Notes: generated by a model not told the origin, from the letters alone. A stretch of DNA of 56,562 nucleotides from Diphasiastrum complanatum (GCA_029204225.1 MU833425.1:1-56562), one strand, 5' to 3'; counted from the stretch's first letter, positions 34,242 to 45,745 are shown. Made by a program: numbers and translations.

Positions 34242-34684
34242 TGTTAGAGTTTAATATTTCTCCTACTCATCCTAACTGCCCTCCAATTCACTCATGTAAT
34301 TACTCTCTCAAAGCAGTCTATAGAAATGAACTATTTTTTGAATAGTTCGCATTTTTGAGGAATTCAACAAAGTGTCCTATTTAACTTTCGAAGCAATGGA
34401 GCACCAAAATTCTTGTGAGGAATGCAACACTATTCATATCTCGAAAGCCAAAAGCTGAGACACTAAAATGGTTTTATAAATAATGTGACCAACTGCAGAT
34501 TTACACAAGATTTCTTGTATAGCCTATTTACATCTTCACGCTCCATCAATAACCGATCTATTGATCAATTAAATAGCTACTAATGATCTTGTAATTGTAA
34601 AATAGAATAACACAAGATCATCCAACAACTATATAAGAAAATGAGCATTAGAAGAATAATGAGATGCATGAAGATACTCCAACA
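34242..34684 (+). mobile_element. Copia X 3' LTR
   Basis: Starts TGTTAGAG right after the polypurine tract. CTCCAACA at 34677-34684 is the near-complement (7 of 8), so I place the end there, giving 443 bases. TTATAAATAATG near 34474 is a possible TATA region. The 3' end is less certain than the start. Confidence 0.65.
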
Positions 34685-35113
34685 AAAATCTTACAACCAA
34701 AACTGGTCTCACAGTATCTCTCAGAGTTAGAGAATATAGTTGTTGCTGTGAGTTTTGAAAATAGGTTCTTACATGGTGTCATGTGTTGTGAAGCACCTGA
34801 ATCAAAATACCAGTGACATAGGCATCTCTACTTGGTTGATCTTGTACCATCAGCACCTTCTCATCTTCTTGGGAATTTCTGACAGAGTCAAAGCCTCCTT
34901 CTTGGTGCTGCTGCATCTTCTTTCTCGCTTCATTGTGTCTGAGGATAAGACATTCCTTGATGTCGTGATTAGATCCCTTGTAGTATCTGTAAAAGAGTTT
35001 GGTCTTGTCTGGTTGTTGTTGACTGTGTTGCTACTGTTGTTGCATTGAATTAGACTGCTCAATTTTTGTCTTCTTATCCTTGAAGTTCTTCTTCTTGGAC
35101 TACTGCTTATTGG
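34685..35113 (-). pseudogene. Possible retrotransposon gag fragment (antisense)
   Basis: The minus strand reads FYRYYKGSNHDIKECLILRH, which resembles a gag zinc-knuckle region (RYHxxxGHxIKEC) with the first cysteines replaced. It is glutamine-rich before and charged after. Weak and short. On the plus strand, TTCTTACATGGTGTCATG at 34766-34783 looks like a decayed LTR end plus primer site. Confidence 0.3.
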
Positions 35114-35730
35114 TGTGAAAAATTGCCTACATCGGCAAATCTAGCCATGTAGAATATTGTATATTTTGTAAATATTTTTTGTTAGACACTTGAATGGCCA
35201 AAGTGCCACTTGTCAATCCACACCTAATGTAGGCCACATGTCAAGAGGAGTGGTTGTGTCCATTTGGTAGTGATTCCTACTTTGTAGGATCTAGACCATG
35301 ATTTATGATGAGATTTGTACCTATTAGGCACCTACCAAGTATGACTCTTGGATCTAAGCTAGGGTTTTCACTGTAGGACAAGAGAGTTGAGTCTACTTCC
35401 TTATTAAATTTTGGATTTTCACCTAAATTTGCAAAGGAAGTGTCTTTTACTATGTATTTCCATTTTCCATAGTGAGAAGATAGTAACTTTTTGGAGCCTC
35501 AAGGAGAAACTCGGATTTTCTCTCTATGTATGGTGATTGTGTTTGATTCCAATGTAACTAAGCCTTGGCACACTTCAAAATCTGTCTATAGGCTGTACTA
35601 CAGCCTGATCTTCACATGTGAGAACTTAGATTATAGTTTATGATCAAGTTTTTTATTGTCTCTACTTGTTTTCTATCAAGCTGCTAAACTAGATCTTGTT
35701 TTATATTGACTAGTATCTAATAGATTGTTC
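35114..35730 (+). mobile_element. LTR V (solo or truncated copia LTR)
   Basis: Begins TGTGAAAAATTG, like the E2 and Z LTR starts. It carries near its 3' side the module shared by those LTRs: GGCTGTACTACAGCC (35591-35605) followed by CACATGTG (35613-35620). A CAACA at 35726-35730 is a plausible end. No target duplication was found. Confidence 0.55.
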
Positions 35731-35743
35731 AACAAGCACACAA

Positions 35744-36237
35744 TCAACCTTGTGGATCTGCCTTTGCCTTGCCAAGCTCAGTGGTTGCCATCCTTTTGAG
35801 TCTATCAAAATTTTCTTGAAACCCCGCCAGTGTAGTACGATAGGTTTCCACTTTTTGGAACAAGTAACTGATTTTGTCCGGTGTGATTAGACGATCACGC
35901 ACTTGGGTCTGCAAGTAGAAATTGCATTTAAGGGTGGTTGTGTCCAATTCACCTTGAAGTCGTTTGCGTTCCAATTCCGCTAAGTCCAATTGACCTGCCA
36001 GCAACAAGACCTGTTGTTTTGAATCTTGGGTTGCCTTGTCAACCTTGTCTTGTGTTGTTAGAAGTGCATTCTAAAGACTGGTCACGTAATCTTCTAGTCG
36101 TTGGGTAGACTGGTTGGCCTTCTTTAGCTCAGTTTAAGATTTTGCCTCATGTTGTCTGGCAATCTTTAACTCATGGTTTAACTAAATAACCTTTTGGCTA
36201 ATCAGTGTGTTCTCTGTCCCAAGATCGGCTATGCGCT
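35744..36237 (-). pseudogene. W3: coiled-coil fragment of the W family
   Basis: Minus strand, beginning at the junction with Y3 (36238) and interrupted by several stops before an 87-codon open part (36007-35744). It is a heptad-rich coiled coil (LLLAGQLDLAELERKRLQGE). Then KISYLFQKVETYRTTLAGFQ...ELGKAKA aligns with W1's EMNLLRHQVQVYSQTLNSYQ...QLAQAKQA in order and spacing. Only this central part survives. Confidence 0.55.
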
Positions 36238-36767
36238 TGAAGCTCACACCTTACAGGAAGCTGATAGGTTATTTTCGTGATGCAGGGCTCAACATGCTTT
36301 CCTACAATGATGCTAGCTGGGCATCCCTCAAATATTATTGTAAAAGCATCTCAGGAGGATGCACCATCGCGTCAGGAGCGGAAGTTCTCTAGGTCTGAAA
36401 TAAGCAGACTGTTGTGGCTCAATCATCCTATTAAGCAGAGTACGCTGTATGAGCAAAGATGGCCAATGAAATAATTTGGCTCAGGCAGTTCCTGGACAAA
36501 TGGGCAAAACAGGGAATGAGCCTCTGGTCTTGCATATGGATACCACATCTGCAATACATCTAACGAAAGATCATGTGTTCCACTCAAGAACGGAACACAT
36601 CGCGATCAAGTACCACTTGATTGGGGATCGGATTGAGAAGAAGATGCTGCAGACCACCTTCATTGGAATGAAAGACATGGTTGCTGACATCTTCACAAAG
36701 GCCCTAGACAGAGGACTTTTTGAGAGACAGAGGAGTAGTCTTGGAGTCGTCAAGCTTGAGAGGGAGC
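36238..36767 (+). pseudogene. Copia Y, copy 3: RNase H
   Basis: Starts at LTPYRKLIG with an internal deletion before RDAGL. The 36476-36973 frame gives LHMDTTSAIHLTKDHVFHSR, HIAIKYHLIGDRIEKKMLQT, ADIFTKALDRGLFERQRSSL and then GAGAGGGAGC, the polypurine tract. Better preserved than the Y2-side copy. Upstream RT is absent; the left junction abuts antisense W3. Confidence 0.85.
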
Positions 36768-37131
36768 TGAAGAAACAAAACGTTTCTATTATCGAAGCTT
36801 TGCTAGCTTTCAGCCCTCTGCCTGACAAAAATGTTCGCGAACGTGAAAGTCAAAAGACACGAAGCGAAAATGTTCGCAACACCCTGACGAGAAGACATGA
36901 ACATGAAAGATTCATGAAAGAGAATTTTTTGAGGTACAACAGGAGAAAGTCTGATGACGAAAAAGTCAAATGACTCAAAAACAACACAAAAATTGTCGCA
37001 ACACCTTTTCTGCCCTCACACTCCAAAAAAAAAGGATCATGCAAGTACCCAGAAGTACAGATATCTGATTTGATAACATGATGTCAGTAGATATACTCTA
37101 GGTCATGGCTAATCTGCCACTCTTGTAATTT
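36768..37131 (+). mobile_element. Copia Y, copy 3: 3' LTR, truncated
   Basis: Begins TGAAGAAACAAAACG after the polypurine tract and is collinear with Y1/Y2 to TCTTGTAATTT, then breaks off. Confidence 0.8.
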
Positions 37132-37322
37132 GTGACCTAGCAGAAATTTCTTATCAAGTGTTTCTGAAAGCCATGAAAAAGCCTTAGTTAGCGAGACCCT
37201 GGGAAGCACAGTTCAGTTACATAGCGGTATATTTAGGCCTCCTCACTGATAAAGAAAAGAAAATGTTGAAGAAGGACGATGCTAGGAATCTAGAAAGCAT
37301 GTATGATGTTGGAGAGACAAGC
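37132..37322 (+). other. Unrecognised coding-like segment
   Basis: One plus frame reads about 59 codons with a single TAG, including RPWEAQFSYIAVYLGLLTDK. The composition is protein-like, but I do not recognise it. It lies between the Y3 LTR break and antisense copia sequence and may be a third element's fragment. Confidence 0.2.
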
Positions 37323-37745
37323 GCCAACACACAGGATCAATAGAATATCATTGATGACAACCCGATCATTGCTAGCTTCACTAGTATCACTCAAATCCTT
37401 TGATGGGTAACAATTGGCCATCACTTGTCCAACTTCATAACCATTTTGGATTTCTTTGAACTGTGAAAACCACTCCTTCCTTGAAGTCATGTGCTTGGAT
37501 GCTCCATTGTCGATGTACCAGGTATCTTTGGCTTCATCGCTTGTCATTAGTACTGTAATGAAAAAGTTTGAGCTCTCACCTATATCATCCTTGTATTGAT
37601 CATCATCTAATTGATGTTCATCAGCATAATTGCCTACTTGCCATTTTCCTTTCCGTTGTGCTAACTTCTTTTGTTTCTTGAAGCACTCCCACTCCCAATG
37701 ACCAGGTTTGTTGCAATATTGGCAATTTCTAGGTTTTTTTGATAA
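37290..37745 (-). pseudogene. Copia gag zinc knuckle and protease (antisense fragment)
   Basis: Minus strand, open from about 37745 to 37290: zinc knuckle CQYCNKPGHWEWEC, a lysine-rich then acidic spacer, then protease TWYIDNGASKHMTSRKEWF. The DNGAS replaces canonical DSGAS. Different from E1 and E2 knuckles (CFYCGIKGH, CYYCSKMGH), so another copia family. Gag N-terminal and integrase are not attached. Confidence 0.85.
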
Positions 37746-38022
37746 GGAAGATATTGCATTTTGAAGCTTTAGCTCAAAAAATGGCTAAAAAATAATCTCA
37801 ATGCTCAAAAAATGGCAATCATGATAAAACTATTTTTTTCACAAAAAATCTACATCATGCACAGATCTCCAATTTCAAAGTTTTTTTTTATATCAACATG
37901 TAGGTAATTACACCGAGATAGCTCTTGTCTCGTCAAATCTACAAAACAGTCATGATCTCCATGCTCAATTATCACTCTCAGTTTTTGCTTTCCTACAAAA
38001 AAAACACCAGTAGATAGGGCCC

Positions 38023-38023
<1 letters not shown>
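37746..38023. other. Spacer
   Basis: AT-rich, nothing recognised. Confidence 0.3.

Positions 38024-38119
<96 letters not shown>
38024..38119 (+). repeat. (GA)n microsatellite
   Basis: About 96 bases of uninterrupted GA dinucleotide. Confidence 0.98.
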
Positions 38120-38120
<1 letters not shown>

Positions 38121-38720
38121 CCCTAGTTTAAAGTCACAAGAGTTGGGACCCTTCAATGTGAAATTTTTTAGTGAAGAGTTGATTTTTTTGCCCTTCAGTT
38201 CTTTGGTAACTAAACTTCAAACACTTCAAATTTAAAAAATATATGAAGTTTAAGGGCTTGGTCATTGATCTGGATCCATGATCAAACGATCTCCACTGCT
38301 AATCTCAACAAGATCACCATCTGACAATTTGGAGCATTTTTTCTGTAAAGAAGTGGATTCTTGGAGGCATGAAACACCTCTGTACACTCGCCACACATTC
38401 ACATTGAGAGCGCAAGCCTGAACATGATGTGAGAGAGAGTGAAGCATTCACATAGTTCCTCTTGCTTAAGCAAGACCAAACCCTTTCAAACCTTTATTCA
38501 TAAGTCAACAAGGTAAAGTATAGCTAAAAAGTCAATACAATACAACAGCACCATAAAGCAAGACTTATTTCAAGACATCTAGTTGGTACCTACCACCATC
38601 CCGCAACACAAAATCATGCGAGTTACTATGTGAGGAAGACATGTGTCAATGTTCAATGCTAGTTGTCCAATCTTCCCATTCACTTATAATTTCTAGTGAT
38701 AGGCTAAGTTGTCATATTAC
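38120..38720. other. Spacer with short shared repeat
   Basis: No gene. CACATAGTTCCTCTTG...CAAGACCAAACC at 38449-38482 matches 17080-17113. Confidence 0.4.
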
Positions 38721-39145
38721 CATATCAGGGCAAAAGCCATGCTGATCACTGTAACAAGCATTAGACCATATTAGTAGTTATTCCTTATTACAAATCAGAT
38801 AAATGAAAGGATGCTTACTAAACATATGCAAATTGGCTTTACAAGAATATTTAAAAAGTTGAGCAGGGGTACACGTGCAACGGTATCAGAGCAAATCCAT
38901 GCTATGCTAACCCGTGGACCCATAAAAGAGTCATGGGATGGTGTCAAACCCCTTGAGCATATCCATGCTTTCCAAAGGGTGTTCAAGCTCGATTACTACT
39001 TTTAATTACCATGTTTTACATATACAAGTAAAGAGTCAATGACATGTAGAGTCTCAATGAATGTGTTAGGGCAAATCCATGCCATTCTAACATCAGTAAC
39101 TATAGTAACCCTTGCGCAAATTCATGCAATCCAAGAGTATAGTAA
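38721..39145 (+). repeat. Hairpin repeat block B (five stem-loops)
   Basis: Same plan as block A. Inner stems and loops: AGCA-AATCCA-TGCT (38890-38903), AGCA-TATCCA-TGCT (38956-38969) with outer CCCTTG/CAA(A)GGG, GGCA-AATCCA-TGCC (39070-39083) with outer TGTTAG/CTAACA, and CGCA-AATTCA-TGCA (39115-39128) with outer CTTG/CAAG. An imperfect fifth is at 38724-38746, with outer stem ATCAG/CTGAT. Spacings of the four main hairpins are 66, 114 and 45, against 67, 154 and 45 in block A. On the minus strand, ATGGCATCATCTTC... leads to AG|GTATGAG (39322-39330), a splice-donor-like site about 200 bases from the nearest hairpin, as in block A. Function unknown. Confidence 0.7.
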
Positions 39146-40022
39146 GTCAAAGATGGGTACATTTTAATTTATTGGGTTAGTTTAAAGATCAATTGAAACA
39201 CATTGTTTAAGACAACAAGAAAGCTTCATTTGAAGGAAGAGTGATAATAGGTAGAATACTCGTTTTTGTAATTTTTTTGATAAAGTCGAGATGCTGAAAA
39301 AAGTTTTAAAAAAAAATTAATCTCATACCTAGTGGCAGTGTAATCTTGAGAAGATGATGCCATGATATATTCGGTACTATCGTTTCTATTACCACAACAA
39401 GGCTTATTGATGAGCAAAAAAACATAAGAGTGCCAGTTAAGATATAAGGAGGCTTTTAATCACGTTTAGTATACTTAATCATAGCCAGTATGAAAAAAAT
39501 GATGATATTATAGTTAGTTCCATAAGAGCTTGAGTGGTATCATACATGTGATCGGTATAAACTTTGCTATTATCAAAAGATAAGAGTAAAGCTCTGGAAA
39601 TGTACACTGCAAGAGATTATCATGAAAGAATTACAACTAGTAGAAAAACCTCACAGCAATTACATGGCTAAGTAGAGTAATTGAAGACAAGATATCTATG
39701 TTATCAATTGCATAACTATAGTTTAGAATAGAGAGTAAGTATATTAAGGTTTGATAAAAGTGTATCTAGTAGTAGTACTACTATGTATGAGCAAAAGATG
39801 TATATGGTTGCTAGCATGTGTTCCTTTCTCAAGAGATCATAATGTACTGGAAAGAAATGTATAATCTCAGTGTGGTTGTTGTAAAAACCTCAAGCAATCA
39901 AGCAAAGAGAAAACTAGTTTGCTTATTGAGTTGCTATGGAAGCATTGTTGGGTTACTTGCGCAATTACATAGACAGAAGTTTATAATGAGAAGCAATACT
40001 TCAAACATTCATGCATCATGCA
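39146..40022. other. Spacer beside hairpin block B
   Basis: The minus 63-codon frame at 39226-39417 includes MASSSQDYTATR before the splice-donor-like site; otherwise no identified gene. The remainder is AT-rich. Confidence 0.3.
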
Positions 40023-41814
40023 TGAAGAAACAAAGTGTTTCTGATTACAAAGCCTTGCTAGCTTTCAGCCCTTCACCTGATGAAGATGTTCGCGAACTCG
40101 AACATCTGGAGACATGAAACATGAAAAGTTTCGCGAACACGAAAGTCAACGAAGACGAATGGTTCGCGAACACGAAGGATCCATGAATGAGATTCCTTTG
40201 CAGTCCAGCAAGAGAGAAAGGCAGATGAGGTAAGCGAAACCAACAGTGGAAACAAAACCCGTTCTGTCCTCGCGCTCCAAGGAGTACCACCAGAGATCAT
40301 GCAAGTACCAAGAAGTACAGAGATCTGACCTGATGACATGACGTCAACAGATACTTCCTAGGTCGTGGCTAATTGCCACTCTTGTAATACCCCGATTAGC
40401 TGTAGATGTTTAATCACTCTAATCTCATGTTTACATAGAGAGACCATACTTACTGGATAATACTTGACATATATCAGAACAGGATACACATAGTGTAAAA
40501 GAAGTAAGAAAAAAAGGAAGTCTGATGCTTGTAAGCAATCAAGATGAACATAGACAGAAGGTCCGCCTGCATGCGAGTAGATAATTCTGTCTAGGATCAG
40601 AAGATCCAATTGTCCGCTAGTGAAGCGAGACTACTATTCGTGAGAGAGCCATGCTTCTCTCACGCCAACGCACTGCGTGGATTCACATGCAGTGTTGAAA
40701 ATTGTCACTTCTCACTTGACATTGGTTCATGTAAATATTGATCAAACATTAGAATATGTTGATGATCTGATTTCACACGTGTGGAGCCTGTTCCCACGTG
40801 TGAAAGGATGTACTTTTCATGTTTGTATATATCCAAATTGATTTTGTATCATTCTAGTTAGTGTGAACATGAAATGACTAGTTTTTAGTCAAGTTGACTA
40901 GTCACCTACAAATTAGCTTGTCCTTGCATGTGCATGAGTAAATGCTCCCACATGGCAAGTGGATGTTCACATGTGTGTATATAGTACTAGAAGATAAGAG
41001 TTGACCATTTTCCTTAGATCCTATTTTGTAGGGAATATTTCTATATTCTAGGAGACTAGCTTTTTGGATTTTAGTCATATTCTAGAAGGTCAACTATTGG
41101 ATAAGGATCAAGGATGGATCAAATGGATAGATCTGAGTGATGTGGCACTCTTCACACATGTGAAGGCCTTCTGGACTGTACCAAACTCATGGATGTACTT
41201 GATTCATAAAAGGATCATCATTTTGCTAAGAAGATTGATGAGACTTTTGCACTCTACACTTTTGTGAGGTTTCTATCATTTGTCTTGTGATTTTTAGTTA
41301 TGATTGCTATCTAGTATCATTGTACTTGTTGTTTCAGGTGTAGGCCGTACAGTGGACAGTACTCCACACGTGTGAGGCCGCTCTCACTAAAAAATGATGT
41401 GTTGACTCTCTATGATTGTAAAATACAATCATTATTGTCCTAAAAACTGTAAAATTTATCATAAAGTGCCCCCTGAAAAAATCAAAGAAAAATCAATATA
41501 GATTATTTTTTTGATTGTGTTTGATCTTGGATGTTGAATGCTTATGTTGTTTTATTTTTGTATGTCTGAGTTTTCTTGTTCCTTTAGAATTCCGCACCTT
41601 GGTTGAAATGAAGTCGAATGCTGTATTAATTTTATGAACATAGATCAGTCGTAACTGACTACTCTCTGGAGGATTGTAGGAGTGTTTCAGCTGGCAGTGC
41701 CCAGCGAACGCATTTGAACTCCATCCAAATCTCGAAAGAGAGTCGTGAATGTTTCGTGAATTTTCTTCTCACGATTCTCATCAGTCGTATCGGAGCAATG
41801 CACGACTCCCAACA
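40023..41814 (+). mobile_element. Copia Y, copy 4: 5' LTR, interrupted by LTR Z
   Basis: Begins TGAAGAAACAAAG and ends GACTCCCAACA, followed after one base by a primer site. Excluding the inserted Z (769 bases plus 5-base duplication) the LTR is about 1,020 bases, the only copy with a complete 3' end. TTCGCGAA words occur near 40087, 40129 and 40171. Collinear with Y1 on both sides of the insertion. Confidence 0.85.
40693..41461 (+). mobile_element. Solo LTR Z nested in Y4
   Basis: Starts TGTTGAAAATTG and ends AAAATTTATCA, 769 bases. Flanks are TGCAG (40688-40692) and TAAAG (41462-41466), a target duplication with two changes. The Y1 LTR has the uninterrupted sequence at this point (ATGCAGTGCTTGAAGAATCAG region). 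CACACGTGTG occurs at 40774-40783 and 41365-41374; the second follows GGCCGTAC and ACAGTACT. No internal coding sequence, so a solo LTR from LTR-LTR recombination. Confidence 0.82.
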
Positions 41815-41815
41815 G

Positions 41816-41829
41816 TGGTATCAGAGCCA
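41816..41829 (+). promoter_or_regulatory. Copia Y primer binding site
   Basis: TGGTATCAGAGCCA one base after the Y4 LTR end; initiator tRNA-Met type. The Y leader continues only to about 41990 before other sequence begins. Confidence 0.85.
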
Positions 41830-42921
<1,092 letters not shown>

Positions 42922-44736
42922 CTACTGGTTTAGTAGAGCATTTTCTTCGCCCGCCTTTGCTAGATCAGGTAGGGTGGTGACGTCCTCCGTAAAGTTGAGG
43001 CAGTCCAGTTTCTTCAAGTCCTTGGACATGTGAAGGGACTTGTGGACTCCTCGCAGCCAATCTTGGTCGACCCATGTTTGGAATCTGCATGTCCATGGAT
43101 CGCCCAGAAGCGCAGCTCGGTAATACACACGAGCGATTGGCAGCTGATCTTTGACTTTGTCAGAAGGTACCTTATTAACATCAAAGAATATGGATGGGAG
43201 AAAATTGTCCCATTTAGTCTCAATCCCCATTAGATGTTCTAAGTCTCGGGTGTAAGTGGCTGTCGCACGGACTTTTGGATCAGGGCAATTCATATAATGG
43301 GTTGCAAATGCAGTGAGAGCCCTTCTGGCATCTACATCCGTAGTCCACCCATATTCTGATTGTATGATCGGCCAATTAAAATTCTGAAGTGTGATCTTGT
43401 CCAGAGGGGTGCCGCATTCCGCCCGTTTGGATCTTTGTGTACATGGCAGGAAGTGCGCGTTCACCCGTATTTGTTGTGGACTCGTCATGTAGGTCCTGAT
43501 GGCCGCAGGGTCTCTTTCGAACAACGGCTGACACCACTCTAGTTGTGGTTGGAGGGTGGGTAATGCTTGCAGTTCTTTGCCCTTTATGGTTTGAGCTGAA
43601 AACAATATCTGCCAGCCGCCTCTTGATGACTCGTGGAAATACTTTGATAGGAATATGTTGATTTTCTCCTCCACGGACTTGGGTCTTTGAAAGGACCGGC
43701 TGGCAGATATCATGCGCGAACCTCTGGATGATGTGTCTTGGCTTTGGCTGATATCTGCACCTTGGCCCTAGTCTCGCGTCTCAACAGCCGTATCTGTTTG
43801 CCCTTGATCTTGGCCTTCAAACCCTTGATCTTGGTTAAATCCCCCTGCTGCCTGTTGGCTTTGCTCTTGGCTGGTACTGGCCTGTGCAGCATCAAAAATC
43901 AGTGGTAGTGGAACTACCATGGGGGTGGGCTGGGCCTTCATGTCCATGAATTTTTGGCATGCCTTGAGGGCTTGCTTGGCTTGGGCGAGCTGGTGAGTTG
44001 CGCTTGTCCGATATTTGTTGAACTCTGTCTGGTAGCTGTTTAAGGTCTGGCTATAAACCTGCACCTGATGCCGAAGAAGATTCATTTCTGATTGAGAAAG
44101 CGGCCTTGAGTCTGGTGCAAGTTGAGCTAACCAGACGAGCTTTTCATCTTATAGGGCTTTGACATCCATCCCCAGGCACGTATTCTCTGCTTCCAAAAGG
44201 TTTAGTTGCGTCTGGATGGGAGCAAGCCATTGAAACTCTTCAGATTGAAGCTCTTTCACCTTTGTAGAGGCCTCTGTCAGCGCTTTGGAGAGGCTTTGGA
44301 TATATTTGTTGAGGCCCTCCTCCTTCTGCTGCAGCTTGGCAATCTCCTGGTGCCCTTCTCGTTCATGTTGTTGCATTAGAATCAGTTCGTGCTGCAGCTT
44401 GGTGAGGTATGCTCGCAGCTGTGTGTTACTCATCGCCAGGTGTAGTACCCTACTTTCCAGAATGGCTTTGGCTGCTACCGCATCCAGGATGTATTTTTCC
44501 AGAGTCTGGTACATCGTCGTTAGGTCTGTGGGAGCAGCCGGTACACTGGCATTAATAGGGGCTTGTGTTGTATCGACCCCGACGACTTGCGGAATATCGT
44601 CGTCATTATCTTCTATCAAGTTCTCATTGGACCTGATGCCATCTGGGGCGGTAGGATTTAGTATGATCGGATAATAGCTGGTAGGAAGTTTGGTCGCAAA
44701 TGGAGAACTTGGTAATTTCAGTGTAAAAGCTGACAA
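42922..44736 (-). pseudogene. W1: 605-codon coiled-coil protein of unknown family, two in-frame stops
   Basis: Minus strand. Three stretches (44736-44149, 44085-43768, 43713-42922) lie in one reading frame, separated only by in-frame stops near 44147 and 43766. Read through, this is about 605 residues: N-terminal 60 Ser/Pro-rich, 60-330 long heptad coiled coils (LESRVLHLAMSNTQLRAYL; LLRHQVQVYSQTLNSYQ), 330-360 Gln/Gly-rich linker, and 340-605 a globular domain. Conserved positions against W2 are FQ(R/K)PK(S/T)(V/L)EE, IKGKE, WCxxLFxxD, NWPII and Q(L)xxARxYYxAA. Start chosen at the Met of MSAFTLKLPSSPF. A gypsy RT fragment lies upstream on the same strand. It could be a gypsy gag or an accessory ORF; no zinc knuckle or known domain is seen. 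Confidence 0.62.
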
Positions 44737-45258
44737 ATGACTCGCATTCAGCCCTTATATAGCAAAATTTAGAGTGCATATTAGGGGAAATCCACTTTCC
44801 CTTGTTCATTTCCACCCAAATTTTGGCAGGCACCTTTTTCACAAAATTCTAAGACCTCAAGGAAGTCTGCGAGAATTCAGAAGGTGATTTGACTGCTACG
44901 CAAAGGTTTTGCGAGGGTTCAGGCTGTCTGCGAGGGTTCAACTCTTGCAGGAAGTGATCTCTTGCACAACTTCTTTCTGTGATTGGATTTTCAAGATCAG
45001 ACCATGTAGGCAGGCTAATTTCACTACTCTAATTCCATTTAGGCACCTTGTGAGGGTTGGTAAGTTGATCTTGATGCTCTGCAAGGGTTCTGAAAATTCA
45101 GCTTCTGGAAACCCTCGCACACTCTAAAAGATGGTGATTCCTCCATCTAGAACTTGCGCAGAGATTTTCATGGATGCATCTAAGTCAGATCTGGTGACTG
45201 ACCAAGTTTCAAGAGCTATCTCCTAGGGGATCTTAAAAAATCATGAAAAAGTGCTCTT
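44737..45258 (-). repeat. W1 upstream region with recurrent GCGAGGGTTC words
   Basis: Variants of TGCGAGGGTTC occur at 44868-44878, 44911-44920, 44929-44939, 45050-45059 and 45081-45090, and as the complement AACCCTCGCA at 45110-45119. The last two face each other around TTCTGAAAATTCAG. No coding function seen. It lies 5' of W1 and could be its leader or LTR. Confidence 0.5.
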
Positions 45259-45745
45259 TTAGAGTGTTTTTTGATGAGATCTCAGAAGTTTCTGATTTTT
45301 AACATTTGTAAACTGGTAATTTGTGAGTTTGTAAATTGGTCGGGCTAACTTCGCAAAATCAAAAATGAATATTCTATAATAGTTAGCATGACCCATGAAG
45401 ATATAGACTTCGCGGATCGTCCCCGGTGGTAGTAGATCAATAATGATCCTGATCTTTGATAGATCAGTGGTGATCCCATGTCTTGACACTATATGGCCGA
45501 GAATCAAGCCATGTGTTATCCAGAATTGACATTTTTTTGGATTCATGGAGATTTGGTAGTCACGACATTTTTGTAACACCTTCTCCAAGTTGGATAAGTG
45601 TTCTGAGTCTGGTCCATGCACTCACAAATTGTCCAAGAAATTTCCAAATTTTTTTGCAGATAATCTTTGAATGCCACGTGCATGACTTGCTTTGGATAAT
45701 AGTTAAGTAGTACCTTAGGCTATGCTTGCATGCAGTATAAGCATG
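45259..45745 (-). pseudogene. Ty3/gypsy RT fragment (antisense)
   Basis: The minus strand reads VMHVAFKDYLQKNLEI (shifted frame), then in the 120-codon frame VHGPDSEHLSNLEKVLQKCR, ISMNPKKCQFWITHGLILGH, GITTDLSKIRIII and MGHANYYRIFIFDFAKLARP. This is the gypsy RT C-terminal half with the FLG/YYR(x)FI pattern. The catalytic DD position falls at the frameshift (FLDNL-like). The lineage resembles G (51.5-52.0 kb), whose RT stops before this point. It breaks off after the RT. Confidence 0.85.

Noticed and set aside
38880-38891. CGGTATCAGAGC in hairpin block B looks like a copia primer site
   Set aside because: It overlaps the start of a hairpin, and the preceding sequence has no LTR features; likely chance.
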